From contig NZ_JAKQZA010000007.1 of the NCBI RefSeq assembly GCF_023008165.1, positions 62,001 through 126,000 of the forward strand: a DNA stretch of 64,000 nucleotides. Reading direction: 5' to 3'. The notes beneath the pieces are model-generated. The model saw only the letters and a list, made by a program, of their open reading frames with translations, was not told the origin of the DNA and did no database searches. This document shows, piece by piece, positions 44,695 through 52,963 of the stretch; the first letter of the stretch is position 1, and every line of letters starts with the position of its first letter. Made by a program: the position numbers and the translations under genes. This DNA comes from Kordiimonas laminariae (GTDB lineage Bacteria > Pseudomonadota > Alphaproteobacteria > Sphingomonadales > Kordiimonadaceae).

Positions 44695-46326
44695 ATGAAA
44701 AAACTCAGTGGCACAAGTTATGGATGGCAGCTTTCAAGTTTGCTGATTTCCACTCTTATCGCTGTGCCAATGGTGTTTATTATCATAAGCCTGTTTTCCG
44801 GTTCTGACCCTGCATGGACCCACCTGAAGGAAACAATCCTACCAAGCTATATTGGCAACACAGTTCTATTGATGGCACAGGTTGCCCTCTATTCCACCAT
44901 TATAGGTGTCTCCACCGCATGGTTAACTGCAGCCACACAGTTCCCGGGTAGGAAATTCTTCTCCTGGGCGCTTATGCTGCCGCTCGCTGCCCCTGCTTAT
45001 ATCGTGGCCTATGTGTATACCGACCTGCTTGATTTCAGTGGCCCCGTGCAAACTGCTTTCAGAGCGATCACTGGCTATGAAGCGGGGGATTATATGTTCC
45101 CGCAAATTCGGTCATTAACAGGTGCAGCCCTTATGCTGAGCCTTGTGCTCTATCCTTATGTTTATATGCTGGCGCGAGCTTCCTTTGTTCAGCGATCCGC
45201 TACCCTGTTTGATGCCGCACGCACGCTGGGCGCCCGTCCACTAAAGGCATTCTTCAAAATCGCTCTACCTGCTGCGCGCCCCGCAATCGCCGCGGGCCTA
45301 GCGCTTGTACTGATGGAAACACTCGCTGATTTTGGCGTGGTGGAATACTTCGGCATCCCCACCTTCTCCACAGGTATTTTCAGAACATGGTTCGCGATGG
45401 GGGAGAAAATGGCAGCCATGAAACTGGCAGCCGTGATGTTCATTATCGTGGCATTCCTTGTTGTGCTTGAGAAATGGAGCCGTAAGGGGACCACGCAAAG
45501 CGCCCATGCCCGTGATGCTGCCATGAACCGCGCACCACTTAAGGGCATGCAAGCCGTTGGTGCTGTTTTAATCTGCGCGCTTCCTGTGCTTCTTGGATGT
45601 GTAATTCCGCTCGCAGTTCTCGGCAATCTAGCCATCACTGTGGGTGACCCAAAACTCGGTTATGATTTCAGCGAATTCACCATTAACAGCATTTCGGTTG
45701 CAGGGATGGCCGTTGGTGTCGCCCTCATTGCGGCACTTATGCTTACGTATGCACAGCGTATTGCACCAACAAAAACAACGACGGGCGCCATTCAAATCTC
45801 CACTCTTGGCTATGCTCTTCCCGGTGCGATGCTCGCGATCGGCTTACTTGCGCCACTTTCCCAACTTGATCGCTGGTTGGCTGAATTCTTTGAAACCACC
45901 TTTGATTGGCGCTCTGGCCTTTTGCTTACTGGCACAGTGACAACACTGGTATATGCCTATGTAGTACGCTTCCTGACAGTAGCCTACAACACCACCTCAA
46001 GCGGACTTGAGCAGATACCACCGATTTATGATCAAGCGGCACGCAGCCTTGGCGCAAAACCATTCAGACTAGTGAAAGAAATCCATTTCCCCCTAATGCA
46101 GCGCTCAGTGGTAGCAGCAGGTATTTTAATTTTCGTGGATACAATGCGAGAGCTACCGGCAACTCTACTTCTAAGGCCGTTTAATTTTGAAACGCTGGCA
46201 ACACGAGTTTACCGTTTGGCGGGGGATGAACGCTTGGCGGAAGCTTCCACTGCCGCCATCGCGATTGTTTTAATTGGCCTGATCCCGGTACTTACACTGA
46301 ATAAGCTGACAGACCGAAAACACTGA
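44695..46326 (+). CDS. fbpB: Ferric iron ABC transporter permease (two-domain)
   Basis: A membrane protein of about 543 residues with two BPD-transp-1 domains. The first (about residues 50-250) has the coupling EAA motif in AARTLGARPLKAFFKIALPAARPAIAAG. The second (about 330-540) has AARSLGAKPFRLVKEIHFPLMQRS. About 12 hydrophobic helices are seen. It forms the iron-import channel with the FbpC ATPase and FbpA binding protein. ATG 44695 is used because hydrophobic homology starts there; a codon at 44626 would add 23 residues. Its stop abuts the convergent yceI stop without a visible terminator. Confidence 0.93.
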   Translation: MKKLSGTSYGWQLSSLLISTLIAVPMVFIIISLFSGSDPAWTHLKETILPSYIGNTVLLMAQVALYSTIIGVSTAWLTAATQFPGRKFFSWALMLPLAAPAYIVAYVYTDLLDFSGPVQTAFRAITGYEAGDYMFPQIRSLTGAALMLSLVLYPYVYMLARASFVQRSATLFDAARTLGARPLKAFFKIALPAARPAIAAGLALVLMETLADFGVVEYFGIPTFSTGIFRTWFAMGEKMAAMKLAAVMFIIVAFLVVLEKWSRKGTTQSAHARDAAMNRAPLKGMQAVGAVLICALPVLLGCVIPLAVLGNLAITVGDPKLGYDFSEFTINSISVAGMAVGVALIAALMLTYAQRIAPTKTTTGAIQISTLGYALPGAMLAIGLLAPLSQLDRWLAEFFETTFDWRSGLLLTGTVTTLVYAYVVRFLTVAYNTTSSGLEQIPPIYDQAARSLGAKPFRLVKEIHFPLMQRSVVAAGILIFVDTMRELPATLLLRPFNFETLATRVYRLAGDERLAEASTAAIAIVLIGLIPVLTLNKLTDRKH

Positions 46327-46881
46327 TTAGTGGGAAGCCACCACTTTAATCTTCAGCTCAATATTTTTTGAAACCCACGCAGCATCGGCGTCTGACTGCA
46401 CACCAAGATCGTAAGCGATACGATCAATCGAATGGCTCGCATTCATTTCGGCAATATTGCCGCTCGTATCCAGCGTAAACGCAAGGGTAAGCGGTAAGGT
46501 TTTATCACGGATTTGAAGTGTTCCTTCAGCCGTATAAGCATTCCCGCCTGTGTGGGCGAAAGTTACCGCTTCAAAAACAGCTGTTTTAAACGTATCAACC
46601 TTGAACCAGTCCTCACCTTTCAAAGTACCGTCATAAAGGCCGTTGCCTGTTTTCGCTGTTGATGGATCAAAAGTTACTTTCACCTTTGAAGCCGCAAGAT
46701 TCGAGGCATCAAAATTGATATCTGCCTGCCATTTTTCAAATACGCCGGTAAATTCATTCCCTGCATGGGTACCGCCAAAACGTACCTCGCTTTTGCTGTG
46801 ATCCACTTTCCAATCCGCCGCAAAAGAAGCGCCAGCAATCAATACAGATGCAATGGCACCAATTATAAAGTTTTTTATCAT
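46327..46881 (-). CDS. YceI family periplasmic protein (1)
   Basis: A secreted 184-residue lipocalin-like protein. A signal peptide ends near ASFA, followed by the YceI pattern WKVDHSKSEVRFGGTHAGNEFTGVFEKW and a KTLPLTLAFTLD strand; a KNIELKI strand is near the C terminus. YceI proteins bind polyisoprenoid or amphiphilic ligands such as ubiquinone-like lipids and are often partnered with cytochrome b561. It is the last gene of a yceI-cytochrome b561-yceI operon and shares its first base with the cytochrome stop. Confidence 0.9.
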   Translation of the reverse strand: MIKNFIIGAIASVLIAGASFAADWKVDHSKSEVRFGGTHAGNEFTGVFEKWQADINFDASNLAASKVKVTFDPSTAKTGNGLYDGTLKGEDWFKVDTFKTAVFEAVTFAHTGGNAYTAEGTLQIRDKTLPLTLAFTLDTSGNIAEMNASHSIDRIAYDLGVQSDADAAWVSKNIELKIKVVASH

Positions 46882-47492
46882 TATTCTTCTTCTCGCTGTA
46901 CTGGAGTTTTCAGGAACGGCAGCATGCGCACAAGCGTATTATCTTTTGCAATTACATGATGCTTCAGTGCTGCACCAATATGCAGAACGATAAGTGCGAT
47001 ACCGCCATATGCAATCACTTCATGCATTTCCTTGAACACACCTTCCCATTCCTGTTTGCCCGCCATATCAAGGCTTGAAAGCGCATGCAGATGCGGTACT
47101 TCAAACTGGTTGAAATACATGGTTGGAAGGCCCCACGGGCTTGCAGAAACCATCAACCACCCCGTTATGGGAAGGCCAATCATCAAGGCATAAAACAGAA
47201 AATGAGTGGTGTGTGCCGCCATACGTTCCCATGCAACCATGCCTGACGGCATTGCTGGCGCCTTATGGGTAAAGCGCCAGATAAGGCGAACAACACTAAG
47301 CACCAACACCGTAAGGCCGATTGATTTATGGATTTGGTAAACCTCAAACGCAGTTGCCTGAGTTTCCTTTTCCTTAATCGCGCCTGTCATCCAGATACCT
47401 GCTGCCATCAAACCAATAATCGCAAAAGCAATCAACCAGTGCAGAAGGATGGCAACTTTGGTGTAACGCTCTGTATTATTCGCCGCGCTCAT
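46881..47492 (-). CDS. Cytochrome b561
   Basis: A 203-residue di-haem membrane cytochrome of the bacterial b561 group. About four membrane helices include LLHWLIAFAIIGLMAAGIWM with the first haem-binding histidine (His18), IHKSIGLTVLVLSVVRLIWRF, and a last helix near HEVIAYGGIALIVLHIGAALKHHVI. It passes electrons between the quinone pool and periplasmic partners. Flanking yceI genes on both sides form one operon (2-bp gap and 1-bp overlap), as often seen in proteobacteria. The partner acceptor is unknown. Confidence 0.92.
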   Translation of the reverse strand: MSAANNTERYTKVAILLHWLIAFAIIGLMAAGIWMTGAIKEKETQATAFEVYQIHKSIGLTVLVLSVVRLIWRFTHKAPAMPSGMVAWERMAAHTTHFLFYALMIGLPITGWLMVSASPWGLPTMYFNQFEVPHLHALSSLDMAGKQEWEGVFKEMHEVIAYGGIALIVLHIGAALKHHVIAKDNTLVRMLPFLKTPVQREEE

Positions 47493-47494
47493 AA

Positions 47495-48112
47495 TTACTT
47501 AGCTTTCTGAAATTCAGCGTCGATATTGAAGGTAACTTCATCACCGATGTAAGGCACAAGGTGTGTGAAACCAAATTCAGAACGCTTCAATGTACCTGTT
47601 GCGTTAAAACCAACCGCTGGTACTTTCGCAAATGGATGAGCATCTGTTGCGCCAATAAGCGTTGCATCAAGTGTCATATCTTTTGAAACACCCAGCATTG
47701 TTACTGTGCCGTGGATTTTCGCTGTTTTATCGCCTGTTTTTTCAACAGATTTGGAAACAAACTCAATCTTCGGGAACTTGCTGCTGTTCAAAAATTTAGG
47801 ATCGTTCGCGATTTCACCGTTGAAATCGGTCTCGCCCGGATAATCTGTTTCAACAGATGTCACATCAATCACTGCCTTCACAGATGATTTGCTTACATCA
47901 TCTACATCAAGGTTTAGATCAATATCAAACTTAGTAAAACGTGCATTGTAAACTGAGAGGCCCAGGTGGCTGATTTTCCATGTCACGCTCGCATGTGTTG
48001 GATCAACTTTATAAACACCTGATGGCGCCGCTACATCAGCTGCCATTACAGGCGCAGCGATTGAACCAAGTGCGAGAGATGCACCAATTACAGCCGTTTT
48101 TAGTAACTTCAT
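47495..48112 (-). CDS. YceI family periplasmic protein (2)
   Basis: A secreted 205-residue paralogue of the other YceI protein of this operon. A signal peptide ends near APVMA. The mature part has GVYKVDPTHASVTWKISHLGLSVYNARFTKFD, the FNATGTLKRSEFGFTHLVPYIGDEV block and KDMTLDATLIG. It follows the E. coli YceI pattern more closely than its neighbour. It is the first gene of the operon, 2 bp before cytochrome b561. Lipid or quinone binding is known for the family; the role here is inferred. Confidence 0.92.
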   Translation of the reverse strand: MKLLKTAVIGASLALGSIAAPVMAADVAAPSGVYKVDPTHASVTWKISHLGLSVYNARFTKFDIDLNLDVDDVSKSSVKAVIDVTSVETDYPGETDFNGEIANDPKFLNSSKFPKIEFVSKSVEKTGDKTAKIHGTVTMLGVSKDMTLDATLIGATDAHPFAKVPAVGFNATGTLKRSEFGFTHLVPYIGDEVTFNIDAEFQKAK

Positions 48113-48315
48113 TATAAAACTCCTCGTCTGAATGTGTTTTGCATACTCTCACAGTGCGAATTCAATCACGAGAACCTACAAAAAATGTATCAACATTCTG
48201 ATTTTATTGACAAACGACAGGCCCGAATACTCAACACCGACAAACCTGCAAATTTTCACATTACAAACTTAGGGAGATTTTTCTGCTCACAAAAGCGCGA
48301 TTTTTGCGACAATGC

Positions 48316-48332
48316 GTTCCAAAATTTGGAAC
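48316..48332. promoter_or_regulatory. 17-nt perfect inverted repeat beside the sorB stop
   Basis: GTTCCAAA-A-TTTGGAAC has perfect 8-bp arms and lies 1 bp after the sorB stop and about 200 bp upstream of the yceI operon. It lacks a T-run, so it is more an operator-like site than a terminator. Confidence 0.45.
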
Positions 48333-48333
48333 A

Positions 48334-48780
48334 CTATTCCTTATTTGAAGAAAAATGTTCTACGAGATAACGATGGATAAGCGCACGTTCTTCTGCTTCC
48401 AGTTCTGGCATATTCTGCTTTTCAACCATCCAATTGAGAAGATAATCCCATCGTTCTGGCGTCACACGCTGCTGCATCACAATCGCCAAACTATGGCAAG
48501 AAGCACAGTAAGCAGCCACCTCTTCATACCCTTCTGTGCGCGGTAAACCCCAATAATCATCATTCGGGTCAAACTTGCTACTACGCGCGATCGCAGAACG
48601 TTTAATCAAAGGATCAAGGGCGTTAAAGGTATCTTTGTACTGGATAGAGCCATCATAGACAGCGGCCATAGCTTCCACACGAGTATTCCGGTGCTCTTGC
48701 AGCTCCTTATCTACTTCCGGTATCTCTGCTTCGCTACACGCAGCGAGCATCAATACACTGATTATAACAGCACGCATCAA
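48334..48780 (-). CDS. Monohaem cytochrome c lipoprotein, probable sulfite dehydrogenase electron-transfer subunit
   Basis: A 148-residue protein with a lipoprotein signal (LMLAAC, lipidated Cys15) and one haem-binding motif CASCH (Cys92, Cys95, His96). A likely Met axial ligand lies in the QNMPEL region. It is encoded 5 bp after the sulfite-oxidase-type molybdoenzyme and should carry its electrons to the respiratory chain, as SorB does for SorA. Ordinary SorB is soluble; here the lipid anchor is unusual. The stop is followed at once by a palindrome. Confidence 0.85.
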   Translation of the reverse strand: MMRAVIISVLMLAACSEAEIPEVDKELQEHRNTRVEAMAAVYDGSIQYKDTFNALDPLIKRSAIARSSKFDPNDDYWGLPRTEGYEEVAAYCASCHSLAIVMQQRVTPERWDYLLNWMVEKQNMPELEAEERALIHRYLVEHFSSNKE

Positions 48781-48785
48781 AGCAC

Positions 48786-50045
48786 CTAAACCGCAAATAC
48801 AGCAACACGGTGCTGCATGTTATTCAGATATCCTTTAGGGTTCCAGCCAGGCACCACTGAAGGCTGGCTTGTTCCAGTATGATCTGTAGCTCGTGCCCAA
48901 ACCTCATAATATCCAGCCTTCGGGAAGGTAAGCATTGCCTTCCAGTGCTGCCACGCGAATTTATTCACTGGTTTATCCAGTTTCGCTTTTTGCCATGTAG
49001 CGCCGAAATCAATAGAGACTTCCATCTCAGATACATCACCCTGCCCGGACCATGCATGACCGCGGATTTCAATCTCTTCCCCCAGCTTCACGCGACTACC
49101 CGTTACAGGGTATGTAACCAGCGATTTCACAGGCATTTCGTGGATGATAACCATATCCTCCTTTGGCACTTCCGTACCCGGGCTAACAGGGTACGCAGGC
49201 ATACGGTATGCCGTACCTGTCATCTTCGGACCATCATGGATTTGGTCTCTGATTTGAATACGCTTAAGCCATTTCTGTGAGCATGAGCCCGGCCAACCCG
49301 GCACCACTAGACGCATCGGAAAACCATTAAGCACAGGAAGCGGTTCACCGTTCATCTCGAACGCAATGATGCTATCTTCTTCTAAGGCTTTAGCAATTGG
49401 AACACCTCGCGAGATTGGCGCTTTCTCAGGATCACCAGACAAGTGCATATCCACACTGTGGTGGGCTGTGTAAACGGCTGTATCTTTAACGCCAGCTTTC
49501 TTCAGCACGTCACGGAGGCGTACCCCTGTCCACTGAGGGCACCCGATAGCACCTAACGACCACTGGTTACCAGAAGCGCCCGGTTCATAGAACTTACGGC
49601 CATTGCCGCCGCATTCTATCCACAGCTGTTTGGTAACCACTTCAAAATTACGTTTTAGGTCTGCAATCGACAACGTTAGAGGCGTTTCAACTTCACCATC
49701 AATAGTGATTGTCCAACTATCAGCTGGGTGCTCTTCATAATCCGGCACAATACCGTTATTGCGTACAAACAACCTGCTTGCAGGTGTGATAGCATCATCC
49801 AACAAATGCGCTGGTGTTTCCATGTTAATCGGGCGAGCATTGAGCAGCGTGAGACCTTCCTTCTGGACAATAAGCGCTTCATCATCCAACCCAACATCGT
49901 CATTCGCATAAGCGACAGGCAATAGGCCTTTAGGCATGTTCTTCAAAAATGGAATATCTGTGCCAAGCATGAAAGCGGCGGAACCAACGCCCCCCAACAA
50001 CAGCTTTCTGCGTGAAATATTCATTGCCGCCTTTTTATCTGCCAT
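48786..50045 (-). CDS. Sulfite dehydrogenase (sulfite-oxidase family molybdoenzyme)
   Basis: It oxidises sulfite to sulfate in the periplasm. The 419-residue protein has a twin-arginine signal ISRRKLLLGG, a molybdopterin domain with the molybdenum-ligand Cys145 in WIECGGNGRKF, AIGCPQWTGVRLRDVL, RLVVPGWPGSCSQKWL and the C-terminal dimerisation domain (from VTYPVTGSRVKLGEEIEIRGHAWSG). The adjacent cytochrome c lipoprotein is its electron acceptor. GGAGG lies 5 nt before the ATG. Two TauE/SafE sulfite-export-like permeases elsewhere in the window could be related, but no link is visible. Confidence 0.92.
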   Translation of the reverse strand: MADKKAAMNISRRKLLLGGVGSAAFMLGTDIPFLKNMPKGLLPVAYANDDVGLDDEALIVQKEGLTLLNARPINMETPAHLLDDAITPASRLFVRNNGIVPDYEEHPADSWTITIDGEVETPLTLSIADLKRNFEVVTKQLWIECGGNGRKFYEPGASGNQWSLGAIGCPQWTGVRLRDVLKKAGVKDTAVYTAHHSVDMHLSGDPEKAPISRGVPIAKALEEDSIIAFEMNGEPLPVLNGFPMRLVVPGWPGSCSQKWLKRIQIRDQIHDGPKMTGTAYRMPAYPVSPGTEVPKEDMVIIHEMPVKSLVTYPVTGSRVKLGEEIEIRGHAWSGQGDVSEMEVSIDFGATWQKAKLDKPVNKFAWQHWKAMLTFPKAGYYEVWARATDHTGTSQPSVVPGWNPKGYLNNMQHRVAVFAV

Positions 50046-50211
50046 GTTTGCCTCCCAAAACTCGGTAAATTAGTAGCAAGCTCTTACAGAGAAGAATTAA
50101 ACGCAAGAAGAAACATAAAAAACAACAGTTTTGTGAAATACTAATACTGTATTTTAGAAATTATTTTTAACTACATTCTATCTAGCGGAAATTATTAGGT
50201 TAGAAATGCAA

Positions 50212-50239
50212 AAAGCCGAGCACCTGAGTGCCCGGCTTT
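50212..50239 (-). terminator. Terminator of the bkd operon
   Basis: AAAGCCG and CGGCTTT, with an inner GCAC/GTGC pairing and one mismatch between, form a hairpin just downstream of the lpd stop. On the minus strand it runs into TTTTGC. Confidence 0.78.
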
Positions 50240-50261
50240 GGAATTTAAGGAGCTCCAGACC

Positions 50262-51653
50262 TTAGATATGTAGAGCGTGTCCAAGGGCTTTAAGCGCTGC
50301 TTCCTGGAAACCTTCACTTTGTGTTGGGTGCGCATGAATTGTACCTGCCACATCTTCAAGACATGCACCCATTTCAAGGGCAAGTGAGAAGGCCGCTGAA
50401 AGTTCAGCAACACCTTTACCCACAGCCTGAATACCAAGCACAAGGTGGTTATCTTTACGCGCAACGATACGAACAAAACCAGTTTCAGCTTCCATTGTCA
50501 TCGCTCGGCCATTAGCTGCGAACGGGAAGACACCGATTTTAGTTTCATAACCCGCAGCTTCCGCTTCTTCAGGTGATAGGCCAGCTGTCACGATTTCAGG
50601 GTCTGTGAAACAAACGGCTGGGATAGAAACTTTATCGAACGTGCGGTTCATGCCAGAGATGATCTCAGCAACCATTTCACCCTGTGCCATGGCACGGTGG
50701 GCCAGCATTGGCTCGCCTGTTAGGTCACCAATCGCATAAACGCCTGTCATGGATGTTTCGCATTTGTCGTTAATCGCAACAACGCGGCCATTCATGGTTA
50801 GATCAAGCTCTTCAAGACCAAAGCCTTCTGTTTTCGCACGGCGACCAACAGTTACGAGAATTTTACTTGCTTCCAGTGTTTTATCACCATCTGTTGTTTC
50901 AACAGTAAGCGCGGTACCGTCTTCGTTAGCTGCTTTAGCCTTCGTATTCAGAAGCACTTCAATACCAAGGTCTTTAAGGCTCGCCATAATCGGCTTAGAA
51001 AGATCAGCATCATACTGTGGCAGGATACGCTCAGCAGCTTCAACAACTGTAACTTTCGCACCCATTTTCGCGTATGCTGTACCTAGCTCAAGGCCGATAT
51101 AACCACCGCCGATAACCACCAACTTCTCAGGCACACCATCAAGCGAAAGCGCTTCTGTAGAAGAAATAATATTACCACCAAATGGCAGGCTTGGGATTTC
51201 AACAGGCACACTACCAGTTGCCAAGATTACATTCTCAGCCTTGATAGTTACGTCGCCCTCATCGGTTGCCACCAAACAAGTTTTACCGTCAACCATCTTG
51301 CCCCAGCCTTTAACAAGCTGTGCTTTGTTCTTTTTAAGAAGGCCAGCAACACCACTGTTCAAGCGCTTTACGATGCTGTCTTTCCATTCAATGGTTTTAG
51401 ACAAATCAATAGATGGCGCCCGAACACTGATACCCAGCACATTTTCACCAGTGAAATGCATGGATTTTTCAAATTCATCAGCAGCGTGAATAAGGGCTTT
51501 AGACGGAATACAGCCAACATTCAGGCATGTACCGCCCGGTGCCTGCCCATCTACAATCACGGTATCAAGACCAAGCTGCCCCGCACGAATAGCAGCAACA
51601 TAGCCCCCCGGCCCCGCGCCAAGCACGAGAACTTTACAGTTAATCGTTTTCAT
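50262..51653 (-). CDS. lpd: Dihydrolipoyl dehydrogenase (E3)
   Basis: It reoxidises the lipoamide of the E2 encoded upstream, passing electrons through FAD to NAD. The 463-residue flavoprotein has GAGPGGYVAAIRAGQLGLD, the redox-active disulfide GGTCLNVGCIPSK (Cys43, Cys48), NAD fold VIGGGYIGLELGTAYAKMG and the catalytic His-Glu pair in HAHPTQSEGFQEA. It ends the operon of E1 alpha, E1 beta and E2 genes, as in branched-chain 2-oxoacid dehydrogenase clusters. The gap to E2 is 2 bp. Confidence 0.95.
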   Translation of the reverse strand: MKTINCKVLVLGAGPGGYVAAIRAGQLGLDTVIVDGQAPGGTCLNVGCIPSKALIHAADEFEKSMHFTGENVLGISVRAPSIDLSKTIEWKDSIVKRLNSGVAGLLKKNKAQLVKGWGKMVDGKTCLVATDEGDVTIKAENVILATGSVPVEIPSLPFGGNIISSTEALSLDGVPEKLVVIGGGYIGLELGTAYAKMGAKVTVVEAAERILPQYDADLSKPIMASLKDLGIEVLLNTKAKAANEDGTALTVETTDGDKTLEASKILVTVGRRAKTEGFGLEELDLTMNGRVVAINDKCETSMTGVYAIGDLTGEPMLAHRAMAQGEMVAEIISGMNRTFDKVSIPAVCFTDPEIVTAGLSPEEAEAAGYETKIGVFPFAANGRAMTMEAETGFVRIVARKDNHLVLGIQAVGKGVAELSAAFSLALEMGACLEDVAGTIHAHPTQSEGFQEAALKALGHALHI

Positions 51654-51655
51654 AA

Positions 51656-52963
51656 TTAGCGCTCCATGAAGAGAGTTGCAGGGTTTTCAAGCAGTTGCTT
51701 AATACGCTGGATAAATTCAGCAGCATCCCAACCATCAATAATGCGGTGATCAAACGATGAAGAAAGGTTCATCATCTTACGCGGTACAAAACCACCATCA
51801 CGCCATTCAGGGCGGGTCGCTACTTTGTTCACGCCAACAATCGCAACTTCTGGGCTGTTCATCACAGGTGTAGAAACAATGCCGCCCATCTTACCGAGGC
51901 TTGAAAGCGTGATTGTTGAGCCTGTCAATTCCTCGCGAGAGATAGAACCATCACGCGCAGCATTTGCAAGGCGTTTTGCCTCGTTCGCAAAATCATTGAT
52001 TTCCATTGCTTCACAGTGGTTCAGCACTGGCACCATAAGGCCGCCTGGTGTTTGCGCAGCCATACCAATATGAACACCGCCATATGTGTAAAGCATGTCA
52101 TTGCCGTCATCATAGTGGCTGTTCAGCTTTGGATAATCTTTGATCGCCATAACCATCGCCTTCATGATGAAAGGCAGGATTGTTAGCTTCGGATCATCTT
52201 CCTTACGTGTCGCGTTCATATGCTCACGCAGTTCTTCAAGCGCTGTTACATCAATCTCATCAACATAAGTGATGTGCGGAATACGCTGTTTGGCATCCTG
52301 CATACGCTCAGCAATTTTGCGGCGCAGGCCGATAACTTTTGTCTCTTCAACAGATGTATCAGCACGCTTTGATGAACCACCAACCGGTGCAGAAGCGCCA
52401 GAGATATAATCTTCAAGATCTTCGTGCGTGATACGGCCTACAGGGCCAGTACCAAAAACATACTGTAGTTTCACACCTGCATCAGCGGCACGTTTGCGCA
52501 CAGCAGGAGAAGCGATTGGCTTCTCACCTTCCTTGCGTGGTGCGCCAGATGTTGCTTTCTTTGCAGAAGCCACTGGCTTCTTCACAACAGCGGTTTTCTT
52601 TGGCGCAGGAGCTGGAGCCGGCTCAGCTTTCGCTTCAGGCTTTACTTCTTCTTTCGGCGCTTCTTCAGCAGCAGGTGCTGGCGCGTCAGCTTCAGCCGAA
52701 ATCATCGCTTCGTTGCCTTCACCTTCCACTTCAAGTGTGATAATCACGGCGCCAACTGGTGTCATATCACCGATTGTGCCAGAGATTTCTTTCACCACAC
52801 CATCAACCGGGCTTGGGATTTCAACCGTTGCTTTGTCTGTCATTACAGCAGCGAGAACGTCATCCTCTTTGACAACGTCACCAACGCTTACATTCCATTC
52901 TACGATTTCAGCTTCGGTAATACCTTCACCAACATCTGGCATCTGGATTTTATGCAGTCCCAT
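51656..52963 (-). CDS. bkdB: Branched-chain 2-oxoacid dehydrogenase E2 (dihydrolipoyl acyltransferase)
   Basis: The 435-residue core subunit has a single N-terminal lipoyl domain (Lys44 in VMTDKATVEIPSP). A long Ala/Pro/Lys/Glu-rich linker (about 95-150) is followed by the E1/E3-binding domain (SPAVRKRAADAGVKL to HEDLEDYI, about 155-190) and the catalytic domain with SFDHRIIDGWDAAEF near 405, carrying His and Asp. It shares one base with the upstream E1 beta stop and is 2 bp from the E3 gene. The separate E1 alpha and beta genes and the context favour branched-chain over pyruvate substrate. Confidence 0.9.
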   Translation of the reverse strand: MGLHKIQMPDVGEGITEAEIVEWNVSVGDVVKEDDVLAAVMTDKATVEIPSPVDGVVKEISGTIGDMTPVGAVIITLEVEGEGNEAMISAEADAPAPAAEEAPKEEVKPEAKAEPAPAPAPKKTAVVKKPVASAKKATSGAPRKEGEKPIASPAVRKRAADAGVKLQYVFGTGPVGRITHEDLEDYISGASAPVGGSSKRADTSVEETKVIGLRRKIAERMQDAKQRIPHITYVDEIDVTALEELREHMNATRKEDDPKLTILPFIMKAMVMAIKDYPKLNSHYDDGNDMLYTYGGVHIGMAAQTPGGLMVPVLNHCEAMEINDFANEAKRLANAARDGSISREELTGSTITLSSLGKMGGIVSTPVMNSPEVAIVGVNKVATRPEWRDGGFVPRKMMNLSSSFDHRIIDGWDAAEFIQRIKQLLENPATLFMER

